Of a DNA stretch of 64,000 nt, positions 51,851 to 63,510 are shown in pieces (positions within the stretch are counted from its first letter, which is position 1; each line of letters begins with the position of its first letter). Where the stretch lies: contig NZ_JAGIXS010000001.1 in assembly GCF_030014915.1 (NCBI RefSeq), positions 124,001 through 188,000 of the forward strand. Direction: 5' to 3'. The position numbers and the translations under genes were made by a program. Below the pieces are notes generated by a model. That model made no database searches. It was not told where the DNA came from and was given only the letters and a program-made list of their open reading frames with translations. This DNA comes from Pelomonas sp. V22 (GTDB lineage: Bacteria > Pseudomonadota > Gammaproteobacteria > Burkholderiales > Burkholderiaceae_C).

Positions 51851-52851
51851 GGAAGCGCCACGGCCACCCTGCCCTGCTGGGCCTGTTCGTCGTCACCGGG
51901 CTGATCCTGCTGTTCATCGGTGTCTTCGTGATCGCCGGCGGCAAGCTGCTCGGCGGCAAGGAAAAGGTGGTGATGTATTTCAACGGTTCGATCTACGGCC
52001 TGCAGGTCGGCGCGCCGGTGGTGTTCCGGGGCGTGCACCTGGGCAGCGTCAGTGCCATCGGTGTGGCCTACGACGGCGCCAACAACACGGTGTCGATTCC
52101 GGTCGAGGCCGAGCTGGAACGCGACATGCTCGGCAACCTCACTGGCGACCACCAGCGCGGCAGCACCCTGCCCACGCTCAACACCCTGGTGGCGCGGGGC
52201 CTGCGCGCCCAGCTGGGCCTGCAAAGCCTGCTGACCGGCCAGCTCTACATCGACCTCGACTTCCGTCCCGGCAAGGGCCCGGTGGTCGATGCACCCGAGC
52301 ACAAGTACGTGGAGATTCCCACCGTCACCACGCCCTTCCAGGATCTGCGCAACCAGGTTGATGGCCTGGACATCAAGCGCCTGGTGGTTGACCTGTCGGC
52401 GTTGGCCAGCACCGGCCGGCGCATCATCGAAGGCCCAGAGCTGAGCCATGCGGTCAAGGACATCGAACAAGTGGCCGCCAATCTGCGCCGCCTGAGCGAG
52501 CAACTGGACCGCCGCGCCGGCCCCATGACCGAGGCGACCTTGGCCGCTCTGCAAACCACGCAGCAGGCCATGGAGCGCATGAGCAAGGCGGCCGTCACGG
52601 TGGATGGCGCGGCCGACCGCGTCAGCAAGACCTTCAATCCGGACGGCCCCATGGTGGCCGACCTGCGCCGCGTGGCCAACGAGCTGGCCCGCGCCGCAGC
52701 GGCCGTGGCTGACGCAGCCCAGGACGAAGCGCCACTGAACCAGAACCTGCAGCGCGCGCTGAAGGACATAGGCCAGGCGGCACGCGCGCTGCGCGAGCTG
52801 GCCGACACCTTGGACAAGCAACCCGAGTCGGTGCTGAAGGGGCGCAAATGA
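51847..52851 (+). CDS. MCE-domain protein (MlaD/PqiB-like)
   Basis: Periplasmic lipid-carrying component, 334 residues. There is one N-terminal membrane span (LLGLFVVTGLILLFIGVFVI) and one MCE domain (VVMYFNGSIYGLQVGAPVVF, HLGSVSAIGV). A long helical C-terminal region with heptad-like alanine/leucine spacing follows. It is longer than E. coli MlaD (183 residues), so the helical tail may form an extended needle. Coupled by ATGA overlaps to the genes on both sides. Confidence 0.93.
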   Translation: MRKRHGHPALLGLFVVTGLILLFIGVFVIAGGKLLGGKEKVVMYFNGSIYGLQVGAPVVFRGVHLGSVSAIGVAYDGANNTVSIPVEAELERDMLGNLTGDHQRGSTLPTLNTLVARGLRAQLGLQSLLTGQLYIDLDFRPGKGPVVDAPEHKYVEIPTVTTPFQDLRNQVDGLDIKRLVVDLSALASTGRRIIEGPELSHAVKDIEQVAANLRRLSEQLDRRAGPMTEATLAALQTTQQAMERMSKAAVTVDGAADRVSKTFNPDGPMVADLRRVANELARAAAAVADAAQDEAPLNQNLQRALKDIGQAARALRELADTLDKQPESVLKGRK

Positions 52852-53447
52852 GCGCGATGAAATCGACAGTCACTCAGCTCGGCCTGCTGGCCGCCCTCGC
52901 CCTCGGCGCCTGCGGTACCTCGCCGCCGGTGCAGCTCTACCAGCTGCGGGCCGATCCGCCCGGCTACAGCCCTGCGCAGGCGCTCGCCGCCACCACCAAC
53001 GCGGCCACCTGGGGCCTCGGCCCGGTCTTGCTGCCCGAGTACCTGGACCGTGACGCCATCGTCCGCGCCAGCGGGCAGGCCAGCCTCCTCACCAACCCTG
53101 GCGAGCGCTGGGCCGAGGCGCTGCGCGATGCCGTGCCCCGGCTCTTGCAGCAAGACCTGGCACGGCTGCGGGGCGGCGAATCGGTCTGGCGCATGCCCTT
53201 GCCGCCCGGCGTCGCGGCCGCGCGGCAACTGCGCGTCGAAATCCAGCGGCTGGATGCCGAGAGCGGCGGGCGCAGCGTGGTCCTGCAGGCCCGCTGGACC
53301 TTGATCGACACCAGCGGCGCAAGCCGGCCGCAAGTGGCCGAGCGGCGCATCGAGGTGGCCGTGACCGGCCCCGACACCGACGCCCTGGTCAGTGCCCACC
53401 GCAGCGCGCTGTGGCAGCTGGCACAGGCGATTGCCGGCCAGCCTTGA
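52848..53447 (+). CDS. PqiC-like ABC-transport auxiliary lipoprotein
   Basis: A 199-residue outer-membrane-type lipoprotein. The signal peptide ends in lipobox LGAC (LLAALALGACGTSPP). The rest matches the PqiC/DUF330 family with a repeated VLLPEYLDRDAIV-like strand and a C-terminal helix (HRSALWQLAQAIA). It replaces the MlaC carrier seen in Mla operons, so the set is a Mla permease/ATPase core with a Pqi-type lipoprotein. Its stop abuts the convergent VOC gene. Confidence 0.87.
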   Translation: MSAMKSTVTQLGLLAALALGACGTSPPVQLYQLRADPPGYSPAQALAATTNAATWGLGPVLLPEYLDRDAIVRASGQASLLTNPGERWAEALRDAVPRLLQQDLARLRGGESVWRMPLPPGVAAARQLRVEIQRLDAESGGRSVVLQARWTLIDTSGASRPQVAERRIEVAVTGPDTDALVSAHRSALWQLAQAIAGQP

Positions 53448-53912
<465 letters not shown>

Positions 53913-53922
53913 CACTCGAACC

Positions 53923-56010
53923 TCACTCGAATCGAAGAATGGGCTGATCGACCGACAGGCTCTCGCCCATCTTGGCCAGCACCTCGGCCACCTTGACGTC
54001 GCGCTCGGCGACGAGGATGTTTTCCATCTTCATCGCCTCGATCACGGCGAGGCGCTCGCCAGCTTGCACGACCTGCCCTGGCTGTGCGGCAATGTGGACC
54101 AACAGCCCCGGCATCGGCGAGAGCAGGAACTTGCTGGTATCGGGCGGCGCCTTATAGGGCATCAGCTGCTGCAGCTCGGCCGCGCGCGGCGAGAGCACGG
54201 TCACCTCGATGGCGCGGCCGTTGTGCTGGATGCGGTAGGCCAAGGGGTTCTTGGGCGTGCCGCGCTCGGCCTGGGCCGTGAACGGGCGGCCGTTGACGGT
54301 GCCGCTCAAGCGGATGTCGTTGAGCCGCGATTGGCAGACGATGCGGTAGCTCCAGGTCTCGGTGCCGTCGCTGACGTCGATCAGCGCCTCGCCTTGGCTA
54401 CCGCTGAATTCGTAGACATGCATGGCGTGGCGCTCGAAGTCGCCATGGCCTTCGTTGACGACGGCCACATAGTCGTGCTCGACCTTGACCTCATGGCCCG
54501 CCATCTGGCCGCTGATGCCGGCGGCGCGCTCGCGTGCCTTGCGACGGATGAAACCGGCCAGCGCCACGAGGAAGAGTGGGTCGTCATGCGGCACGTCTTC
54601 GGCCAGGAAGCCGCCGCCGTACTGCTGGGCGATGAAGCCGGTGTTGAAGTTGCCGCTGGCGAAATCGGGGTGGGCCAGCAGGGCCGACTGGAACGGGATG
54701 TTGCTCGAGACGCCACGGATCACGAAGCCGTTCAGCGCCTCGCGCATCTTGGCAATCGCGTCCTTGCGGTCGCGGCCGTGCACGATCAGCTTGGCGATCA
54801 TCGAGTCGTAGAACATCGGGATCTCGCCGCCTTCGTAGACGCCGGTGTCCACGCGCACGCCACCGAAATGTGCGCCCTCGTAGCTCTCGCCCTGCAGCGT
54901 CACCGTGCCCTGCTCCAGGTTGGCCTCGGGCGGCTGGTACTTCACCAGGCGGCCGGTGGAGGGCAGGAAGTTGCGGAACGGGTCCTCTGCATTGATGCGG
55001 CACTCGATGGCCCAGCCTTCGCGCTTGATGTCAGCTTGCTTGATGGCGAGCGATTCGCCGGCGGCCACGCGGATCATCTGTTCCACCAGGTCGAGGCCGG
55101 TGATGCACTCCGTCACCGGATGCTCCACCTGCAGGCGGGTGTTCATCTCGAGGAAATAGAAGCTCTGGTCCTTGCCGACCACGAACTCCACCGTGCCGGC
55201 GCTCTGGTACTTCACAGCCTTGGCCAGGGCCACGGCCTGCTCGCCCATGGCCTTGCGCGTTTCGTCACTGATGAAGGGCGACGGCGCCTCCTCGATCACC
55301 TTCTGATGGCGGCGCTGGATCGAGCATTCGCGCTCGTGCAGGTAGACGACATTGCCTTGCGCGTCCCCGAGCACCTGGATCTCGATGTGGCGCGGCTCCT
55401 CGACGAACTTCTCCATGAAGACGCGGTCGTCGCCGAAGCTGTTGCGCGCCTCGTTGCGGCAGGACGTGAAGCCTTCGAAGCACTCCTTGTCGTTGAAGGC
55501 CACGCGCAGGCCTTTGCCACCGCCGCCAGCGCTGGCCTTGATCATCACCGGGTAGCCGATACCCTGCGCGATCTTCACCGCCTCTTCAGGCGAGAGGATG
55601 GGCTCGTTGTGGCCGGGGATGGTGTTGACCCGGGCCTCGTTCGCCAGCTTCTTGGAGGCGATCTTGTCGCCCATGGCCGCGATGGAATAGTGCTTGGGGC
55701 CGATGAAGGCGATACCGGCCTCCTCGACGCGGCGCGCAAAGTCCTCGTTCTCGGACAGGAAGCCGTAGCCAGGGTGGATGGCCTGAGCGCCGGTCTTCTG
55801 GGCAGCCGCAATGATCTTGTCGGCCACCAAATAGGACTCGCGCGAAGGTGCGGGGCCGAGCAGCACGGCTTCATCGGCCAACTCGACATGGCGCGCATCC
55901 TTGTCGGCTTCCGAATAGACGGCAACCGTCTTGATGCCCAGCTTCTGGGCGGTCTTGATGACGCGGCAGGCGATCTCGCCGCGATTCGCAATCAGGATCT
56001 TGGTAAACAT
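53923..56010 (-). CDS. pccA: Propionyl-CoA carboxylase alpha subunit (biotin carboxylase + biotin carrier)
   Basis: Carboxylates biotin with ATP and carries it to the beta subunit. The 695-residue protein has a biotin carboxylase domain ([31 protein letters not shown] loop, [13 protein letters not shown]), a BT-like middle domain and a C-terminal biotinyl domain with Lys661 in EAMKMEN. The ATG at 56010 gives the conserved N-terminus. Length fits PccA rather than AccC. It lies 23 bases after pccB. Confidence 0.95.
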   Translation of the reverse strand: MFTKILIANRGEIACRVIKTAQKLGIKTVAVYSEADKDARHVELADEAVLLGPAPSRESYLVADKIIAAAQKTGAQAIHPGYGFLSENEDFARRVEEAGIAFIGPKHYSIAAMGDKIASKKLANEARVNTIPGHNEPILSPEEAVKIAQGIGYPVMIKASAGGGGKGLRVAFNDKECFEGFTSCRNEARNSFGDDRVFMEKFVEEPRHIEIQVLGDAQGNVVYLHERECSIQRRHQKVIEEAPSPFISDETRKAMGEQAVALAKAVKYQSAGTVEFVVGKDQSFYFLEMNTRLQVEHPVTECITGLDLVEQMIRVAAGESLAIKQADIKREGWAIECRINAEDPFRNFLPSTGRLVKYQPPEANLEQGTVTLQGESYEGAHFGGVRVDTGVYEGGEIPMFYDSMIAKLIVHGRDRKDAIAKMREALNGFVIRGVSSNIPFQSALLAHPDFASGNFNTGFIAQQYGGGFLAEDVPHDDPLFLVALAGFIRRKARERAAGISGQMAGHEVKVEHDYVAVVNEGHGDFERHAMHVYEFSGSQGEALIDVSDGTETWSYRIVCQSRLNDIRLSGTVNGRPFTAQAERGTPKNPLAYRIQHNGRAIEVTVLSPRAAELQQLMPYKAPPDTSKFLLSPMPGLLVHIAAQPGQVVQAGERLAVIEAMKMENILVAERDVKVAEVLAKMGESLSVDQPILRFE

Positions 56011-56033
56011 GGTGGTCTTCTCCTCGTTCCTGA

Positions 56034-57558
<1,525 letters not shown>

Positions 57559-57566
<8 letters not shown>

Positions 57567-58560
57567 GGTCGGTGTCTCCTGAAAACTTGGACAGCAGCGC
57601 ACGGGCTGCCGTTGAGGGCGCGAGCTGGCCTTGCAGCACTCGCTCGGTGATGGTCGAGAGCGCCGCGCGAACGGCGGGCGCTTCGGAAAACTGTTGCTTG
57701 AGCCCGGCCTGGATGCGCTCCCACATCCAGGCCAGCGATTGCTGCTGGCGCTTGGCGGCGAAGCTGCCGTTGCCGGCTTGCAGTTGCTGGAAGCGGCTCA
57801 CCGCTTCCCAGAAATGATCGAGCCCTTCGCCCTTCAAGGCTGAGAATTGCATCACGCGAGGGTGCCAGACGGATTCGTCATGCGCATGGCCGTGCATGCT
57901 ATGCAGGCGCAACGACGAGGCGATATGGGCCTGCGCACGCGTTGCAGCGGCATGGTCCAGGTCGGCCTTGTTGATGACCACCAGGTCGGCCAGTTCCATC
58001 ACGCCCTTCTTGATCGCCTGCAGGTCGTCGCCGGCATTGGGCAGTTGCAGCAAGCAGTACATGTCGGTCATGCCGGCCACGGCGGTTTCGCTCTGGCCGA
58101 CGCCGACGGTCTCGACGATGACGATGTCAAAGCCCGCCGCCTCGCAGACCAGCATGGCCTCGCGCGTCTTCTCCGCCACGCCGCCCAGCGTGCCGCTGCT
58201 GGGGCTAGGACGGATGTAGGCGCGCTGGTCCATCGAGAGCCGCTCCATCCGCGTCTTGTCGCCGAGGATGGAGCCGCCCGACAGGCTGCTGGACGGGTCC
58301 ACCGCCAGCACCGCCACGCGGTGGCCGCGCGCGATCAGGAACAGGCCCAGGGCTTCGATGAAGGTGCTCTTGCCCACGCCGGGCACGCCGGAGATGCCAA
58401 GGCGCAGCGAGCGGCCGGTGCGCGGCAGCAGCTCGGTCAGCAGGGCATCGGCCTCCACGCGGTGGTCGGCGCGGGTGGATTCGAGCAGCGTGATGCTCTT
58501 GGCGATGGCACGGCGCTGCTCGGCACCCGGCTCCCCAGCGACCGCCGCAGCGAGGTTCAT
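57559..58560 (-). CDS. meaB: Methylmalonyl-CoA mutase-associated GTPase MeaB (ArgK family)
   Basis: G3E GTPase that protects methylmalonyl-CoA mutase and gates cofactor loading. The 333-residue protein has Walker [10 protein letters not shown] (residues 58-66), the conserved [20 protein letters not shown] and the G4 motif NKAD. It overlaps the mutase stop by one base (TGATG) and pccB by eight, so the order mutase-meaB-pccB-pccA is tightly coupled. Confidence 0.95.
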
Positions 58561-60737
58561 CAGGCGGCGACCTGTGCAACGGATTTTCGGATCTGCTCGA
58601 GCACGTCTTTCGCGCTGGCCGGGATCGGCGTGCCGGGGCCGTAGATGCCCTTCACGCCGGCCTCATAGAGGAACTCATAGTCCTGCGCCGGGATCACGCC
58701 GCCGACGAAGACGATGATGTCGTCCGCGCCCTGCTTCTTCAGCTCGGCAATGATGGCCGGCACCAGGGTCTTGTGGCCGGCAGCCAGAGTCGAGACGCCG
58801 ACGGCATGCACATCGTTCTCGATGGCCTGGCGGGCACATTCCTCGGGTGTCTGGAACAGGGGGCCCATGTCCACGTCGAAGCCCAGGTCGGCATAGGCCG
58901 TGGCCACGACCTTGGCGCCGCGGTCATGGCCGTCTTGCCCCAGCTTGGCGATCATCACGCGCGGGCGGCGGCCTTCCGTCTCGGCAAAGGCCTTGATCTC
59001 GTCTTGCAGCTTGGCCCAGCCCTCGGCCGAGTCGTAGGCGGCGGCATAGACGCCGCTGACCTTCTGCGTGTCGGCGCGGTGGCGGCCGAAGACTTCTTCC
59101 AGCGCATCGCTGATTTCGCCGACGGTGGCGCGCAGGCGCACGGCCTTGATCGACAAGTCCAGCAGATTGCCTTGGCCGTTGCGCGCCGCTTCGGTCAGCG
59201 CGGCCAGCGCCGCTTGCACGGCAGCCGTGTCGCGCGTGGCCTTGATGGTGTTCAGGCGGGCGATCTGGCTGTCGCGCACTTTCATGTTGTCCACGTCGAG
59301 GATCTCGATCGGGTCTTCCTTGGCCAGCTTGTACTTGTTGACGCCGACGATCACGTCCTTGCCCGAGTCAATGCGGGCCTGCTTCTCGGCCGCGCTGGCC
59401 TCGATCTTCAGCTTGGCCCAGCCGCTGTCCACCGCCTTGGTCATGCCGCCCATGGCCTCGACCTCTTCGATGATGGACCAGGCCTTGTCGGCCATGTCCT
59501 GCGTGAGCGACTCCATCAGGTAGCTGCCAGCCCAGGGATCGACCACGTTCGTGATGTGGGTCTCTTCCTGGATGATCAGCTGGGTGTTGCGGGCGATGCG
59601 CGAGGAGAACTCGGTGGGCAGCGCGATGGCTTCATCCAGCGAGTTGGTGTGCAAGGACTGCGTGCCGCCGAACACCGCCGCCATGGCCTCGATGGTGGTG
59701 CGCACCACGTTGTTGTACGGGTCCTGCTCGGTGAGGCTCCAGCCCGAGGTCTGGCTGTGCGTGCGCAGCATCAGGCTCTTGGGGTTCTTGGCGTCGAAGC
59801 CCTTCATGATCCGGCACCACAGCAGGCGCGCGGCGCGCATCTTGGCGATCTCCAGATAAAAGTTCATGCCCACGGCCCAGAAGAAGGAGAGACGGCCAGC
59901 GAAGTCGTCCACGTCGAGGCCGGAGGCAATGGCCGTCTTCACATACTCCTTGCCGTCCGCCAGCGTGAAGGCCAGTTCCAGCGCCTGGTTCGCGCCGGCT
60001 TCCTGCATGTGATAACCCGAGATCGAGATCGAGTTGAACTTCGGCATGTTCTTGGCGGTGTAGCCAATGATGTCGCCGATGATCTTCATGCTCGGCTCGG
60101 GCGGGTAGATGTAGGTGTTGCGGACCATGAACTCCTTGAGGATGTCGTTCTGGATGGTCCCGGACAGCTTGTCCTGCGAAACGCCCTGCTCCTCCGCCGC
60201 GACCACGTAGCCGGCCAGCACGGGCAGCACGGCGCCGTTCATGGTCATGGAGACCGAGACCTTGTCGAGCGGGATGCCGTCGAACAGGATCTTCATGTCT
60301 TCCACCGAGTCGATGGCCACGCCGGCCTTGCCCACGTCGCCGGTTACGCGCGGATGGTCGGAGTCGTAGCCGCGGTGCGTGGCCAGGTCGAAGGCCACCG
60401 ACACGCCCTGCCCGCCCGCGGCAAGAGCCTTGCGATAGAAGGCGTTCGATTCCTCGGCGGTGGAGAAGCCGGCGTACTGCCGGATGGTCCAAGGACGCAC
60501 CGCATACATCGTGGCCTGCGGGCCGCGCAGATAGGGCTCGAAGCCAGGCAGCGTGTCAGCGTGCGGCAGATTTGCCGTGTCGGCCGCCGTGTAGAGCGGC
60601 TTGACCGTCAGGCCTTCGGGCGTCACCCAGTTCAGGGCCGAGACATCGCCGCCCGGGGCCGACTTGGCGGCCGCCTTGTGCCATTGCTCCAGCGTGGCGG
60701 CAGCAAATTCAGATGGGTTGGGCTTGGACTCAGGCAT
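58560..60737 (-). CDS. Methylmalonyl-CoA mutase (single-chain)
   Basis: Adenosylcobalamin enzyme that isomerises methylmalonyl-CoA to succinyl-CoA. The 725-residue chain combines the TIM-barrel substrate domain ([34 protein letters not shown]) and a C-terminal B12 domain with the base-off ligand His near residue 604 in [13 protein letters not shown]. It is a complete homodimer-type mutase, not split subunits. It is the first gene of the propionate unit and diverges from a GntR regulator. Confidence 0.95.
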   Translation of the reverse strand: MPESKPNPSEFAAATLEQWHKAAAKSAPGGDVSALNWVTPEGLTVKPLYTAADTANLPHADTLPGFEPYLRGPQATMYAVRPWTIRQYAGFSTAEESNAFYRKALAAGGQGVSVAFDLATHRGYDSDHPRVTGDVGKAGVAIDSVEDMKILFDGIPLDKVSVSMTMNGAVLPVLAGYVVAAEEQGVSQDKLSGTIQNDILKEFMVRNTYIYPPEPSMKIIGDIIGYTAKNMPKFNSISISGYHMQEAGANQALELAFTLADGKEYVKTAIASGLDVDDFAGRLSFFWAVGMNFYLEIAKMRAARLLWCRIMKGFDAKNPKSLMLRTHSQTSGWSLTEQDPYNNVVRTTIEAMAAVFGGTQSLHTNSLDEAIALPTEFSSRIARNTQLIIQEETHITNVVDPWAGSYLMESLTQDMADKAWSIIEEVEAMGGMTKAVDSGWAKLKIEASAAEKQARIDSGKDVIVGVNKYKLAKEDPIEILDVDNMKVRDSQIARLNTIKATRDTAAVQAALAALTEAARNGQGNLLDLSIKAVRLRATVGEISDALEEVFGRHRADTQKVSGVYAAAYDSAEGWAKLQDEIKAFAETEGRRPRVMIAKLGQDGHDRGAKVVATAYADLGFDVDMGPLFQTPEECARQAIENDVHAVGVSTLAAGHKTLVPAIIAELKKQGADDIIVFVGGVIPAQDYEFLYEAGVKGIYGPGTPIPASAKDVLEQIRKSVAQVAA

Positions 60738-60777
60738 GGGGCAACTCCGTTGAAGGTGGCATCATACCGCCTCCGTT

Positions 60778-60793
60778 ATTCATAATTATGAAT
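60778..60793. promoter_or_regulatory. Perfect 16-bp palindrome in the mutase/GntR divergent promoter
   Basis: ATTCATAATTATGAAT is fully self-complementary, AT-rich in a GC-rich surround, 40 bases before the mutase ATG and 43 before the regulator ATG. It is the best candidate operator for the adjacent GntR protein. Confidence 0.65.
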
Positions 60794-60836
60794 TCAGAAC
60801 TGGCTAGAATCTGACACGCCTCGCTTTTCAACACGC

Positions 60837-61484
60837 ATGTCCGCTGCACCACCCCTCGCCCCCCGCGCCCTTTACCAGGAGGTCGCCGAACGCCTGCGTC
60901 AGCAGATCTTCGGCCGCGAGCTCGAGCCCGGCAGCTGGATCGACGAGCTGAAGCTCTGCGCTGAGCTCGGAATCAGCCGCACGCCGATGCGAGAGGCCCT
61001 GAAGGTGCTGGCCGTCGAAGGCCTGGTCACGATGAAGCTTCGGCGCGGCGCCTATGTCACCGAGATGAGCGAGCGCGATGTGCGCGAGGCCTACCAGTTG
61101 CTCGCCCTGCTGGAAAGCGATGCGGCAGCCCGCGTGGCCGAATCAGGCAGCGACGCCGAACTGGCTGAACTGCAAGGCCTGCATGAAGAACTCGAAGCCG
61201 CCATCGACCAGCGCGACGCCTTCTTCATCGCCAATGAGCGCTTCCACCTGCGCCTGCTGGAGATCGAGGGCAACCGCTGGCGCCATCAGATGGTCAACGA
61301 TCTGCGCCGCGTGATGAAGCTGAACCGCCACCACTCCCTGTTCAAGCACGGCCGGCTGGCAGAGTCCCTGGCCGAACACCAGGCCGTGATGAAGGCCATC
61401 AGCCAGCGGGATGGCAAGTCCGCAGCGCGCCTGATGCGCGAGCATTTCGAAAACGGGCTGACGGCCGCGACGGCCGACGCCTGA
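60837..61484 (+). CDS. GntR-family regulator (FadR/FCD subfamily)
   Basis: A 215-residue regulator with an N-terminal winged helix (LYQEVAERLRQQIFGRELEP, LGISRTPMREALKVLAVEG) and a C-terminal helical FCD effector domain (FFIANERFHLRLLEIEGN, LAEHQAVMKAISQRDGKSA) with the metal-binding histidines of that class. It diverges from the mutase gene, so control of propionyl-CoA breakdown by a CoA or organic acid ligand is likely but unproven. Confidence 0.9.
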   Translation: MSAAPPLAPRALYQEVAERLRQQIFGRELEPGSWIDELKLCAELGISRTPMREALKVLAVEGLVTMKLRRGAYVTEMSERDVREAYQLLALLESDAAARVAESGSDAELAELQGLHEELEAAIDQRDAFFIANERFHLRLLEIEGNRWRHQMVNDLRRVMKLNRHHSLFKHGRLAESLAEHQAVMKAISQRDGKSAARLMREHFENGLTAATADA

Positions 61485-61492
61485 CCCCCCCT

Positions 61493-62845
61493 TCAGGCCG
61501 CGACCGCCCTCACCACGTACTGCAGCGGCAGCGCGTCGCGCACCGCGCCTTCAGGATCGCGCCCCATGGCCATGGCCATCTGCCGGATCGCGTTCAGGAC
61601 CGGCTCGCGGCCCGGCTCGTCGAAGATGCGCGGCACGCCGGCTTCTATCCTGAAGCCGGCCGACTGGAACAGCTCGAAGAGGGTCACGCGGGTGAACCAG
61701 CGCAGATGGGTGCGGTCCAGCAAGCCGCCCGATTCATAGCGGAAGTCGCCCACCGACAGCCGACCCTGCAGGCTCCAGTGCTGGACATTCGGAATGCTCG
61801 CCACCACGCATCCTCCGGGCGGCAGCACGGCGCGGATGCGCTGCAGCACCTTCCAGGGGTCGCGCAGGTGCTCCAGCACGTCGCCGAACACCCAGCAGTC
61901 GCGCGACGCGTAGTCGCGGAACTGGCTGTCGTCGGTCGCCTCCAGGTCCAGCGCCTGCACGCCGTCGCAGAAACGCGCGGCGATCTCGGCGGCCTTGGGG
62001 TCCAACTCGACGCCGATGTAGTGGACGCCCGGCCGGCTGCTCTTCACCGCATGCGCCAGGGCGCCGGTGCTGCAGCCGATCTCGACAATGGCCTTGGCCG
62101 TGGCGGGAATCAGGGCCAGCAGGTCCGGGTTGTGGCCGGTGGGCGGCGGCAGCGCCTGGGCGGCCTGCTTGGCGCGCACCTCTGCAAACCATTCATCGAG
62201 GTTGTAGCTGCCCGTGGCCTGGCTGGTGCCCTGGCCGATGTGGTCCACATAGACCTTCTTTGTGCCCATCAGCACGTCGTTGCCGCACCAGTCCAGGTGG
62301 CGCAGCAGGTCCGACTTGCCGGCATCGTGCAGGGCCAGCATGGGCGCCACCATGGGCGCGCCATGCTTGATCGGCAGCGGCCATTGGCGCATCACCTCGA
62401 CATTGCAGAGCATGCAGGGCGGATGCAGATAGGGCACGGCGCCGTAGGCATAGGGAATGTCGAAACCGTCGCGGTTCACATAGGCCACGCCGCCGGCGCC
62501 GTAGTCGCCGGGCTGCAGGGCTTCGGCCAGCAACTCGAGGAAACCATCGCGGCGGATCACGATGTCGGTATCCAGGAACAGCACCGGGCCGCTCAGGCCC
62601 AGCTCCGTGATCGCCCAGGCCATGCCAGGGCCGTGGTGGATGTTGTAGCCCATCACGTGCAGGGCCACGTTCTCGAAGCCGGCCGCCACCTCGCGGATCT
62701 TCTCCACATGCTCGGGCGTCGAGCCATCGACCACGTGCACCGGGTTCGAATAGAACTGCCGCAGCGAGCTCAACAGGCCCTGCAGCAGTTCGGGCGAGTT
62801 ATAGGAGACGGCCACCACGGGAATGGTGTGGATGTCGACCTTCAT
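61493..62845 (-). CDS. Glycosyltransferase family 2-like / SAM-methyltransferase fusion
   Basis: A 450-residue two-domain protein. Residues 1 to about 225 look like a GT2 glycosyltransferase (VVAVSYNSPELLQGLLSSLR, donor-binding DxD at FLDTDIVI, residues 92-94). From about residue 235 a class I methyltransferase follows, with motif I AIVEIGCSTGALAHAV and a late FGDVLEHLRDPW segment. Such fusions occur in O-antigen or capsule clusters; sugar and acceptor are unknown. It overlaps the acyltransferase gene upstream by four bases. Confidence 0.82.
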   Translation of the reverse strand: MKVDIHTIPVVAVSYNSPELLQGLLSSLRQFYSNPVHVVDGSTPEHVEKIREVAAGFENVALHVMGYNIHHGPGMAWAITELGLSGPVLFLDTDIVIRRDGFLELLAEALQPGDYGAGGVAYVNRDGFDIPYAYGAVPYLHPPCMLCNVEVMRQWPLPIKHGAPMVAPMLALHDAGKSDLLRHLDWCGNDVLMGTKKVYVDHIGQGTSQATGSYNLDEWFAEVRAKQAAQALPPPTGHNPDLLALIPATAKAIVEIGCSTGALAHAVKSSRPGVHYIGVELDPKAAEIAARFCDGVQALDLEATDDSQFRDYASRDCWVFGDVLEHLRDPWKVLQRIRAVLPPGGCVVASIPNVQHWSLQGRLSVGDFRYESGGLLDRTHLRWFTRVTLFELFQSAGFRIEAGVPRIFDEPGREPVLNAIRQMAMAMGRDPEGAVRDALPLQYVVRAVAA

Positions 62846-63492
62846 GGGTTGGTTCCCTCCGCGCTGACTTGACCCACCACCTGCGCCGGATTGCCGGCCA
62901 CGATGCTCATGGGCGGCGCTTCGAAGCCAGGCGTCACTACCGCGCCGGCCGCAATCACGCAGCCCCGGCCAATCTTCACGCCCTTCAAGAGGGTGACGCG
63001 CGAGCCGATGAAAACCTCATCGCCCACTTCAACGCCGGCCGGGCGCGGATCGGGCGAGCGACGGTGCGGCAGGCGCAGGTCGTGCGAATTGCTGTCCATC
63101 ACATGCAACTCGGGGCCGACGAGCACATTGGCGCCGAAGCGGATGCTGGCGCCCTCGGAGATCAGCACGCAGCGGTTGTTGAAGACGCAGCCCGGGCCGA
63201 TCTCGATCAGCGACTCGGGCGTCCGCGCCTCCACATAAGTACAGCTGTGCGCGCCGGGCGAGCGCGGCACGCCGAAGACGGCCGTGGCGTCGATGCGGAT
63301 GCGGCCAGCGCCCTTGAACTGCGTGGGCGTCAGCAGGTTCAGCGTGCGGGCGCCCTGACCCGTCAGCTCGATCCGCCCACGCTCCGAGGTGTGGAAGAAA
63401 TAGTGGATCAGGAGGCCGCGCACCCACAGTTCCAGGTCCAGCGGATTGCTGCGGGACAGTCGCTTGCGCAGGCCTTCGATGATGTTCAGCAT
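62842..63492 (-). CDS. Hexapeptide-repeat acyltransferase
   Basis: A 216-residue left-handed beta-helix protein of the WcaF/maltose O-acetyltransferase type. The hexapeptide repeats run from about residue 95 (IEIGPGCVFNNRCVLISEGA) to the end, with the family catalytic His in VMDSNSHD, and the closing VAGNPAQVVG. It probably acetylates a sugar in surface polysaccharide. It lies 18 bases after the partial glycosyltransferase and overlaps the next gene. Confidence 0.88.
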   Translation of the reverse strand: MLNIIEGLRKRLSRSNPLDLELWVRGLLIHYFFHTSERGRIELTGQGARTLNLLTPTQFKGAGRIRIDATAVFGVPRSPGAHSCTYVEARTPESLIEIGPGCVFNNRCVLISEGASIRFGANVLVGPELHVMDSNSHDLRLPHRRSPDPRPAGVEVGDEVFIGSRVTLLKGVKIGRGCVIAAGAVVTPGFEAPPMSIVAGNPAQVVGQVSAEGTNP

Positions 63493-63510
63493 GGTGCGAA
63501 GCCCGCCGGT

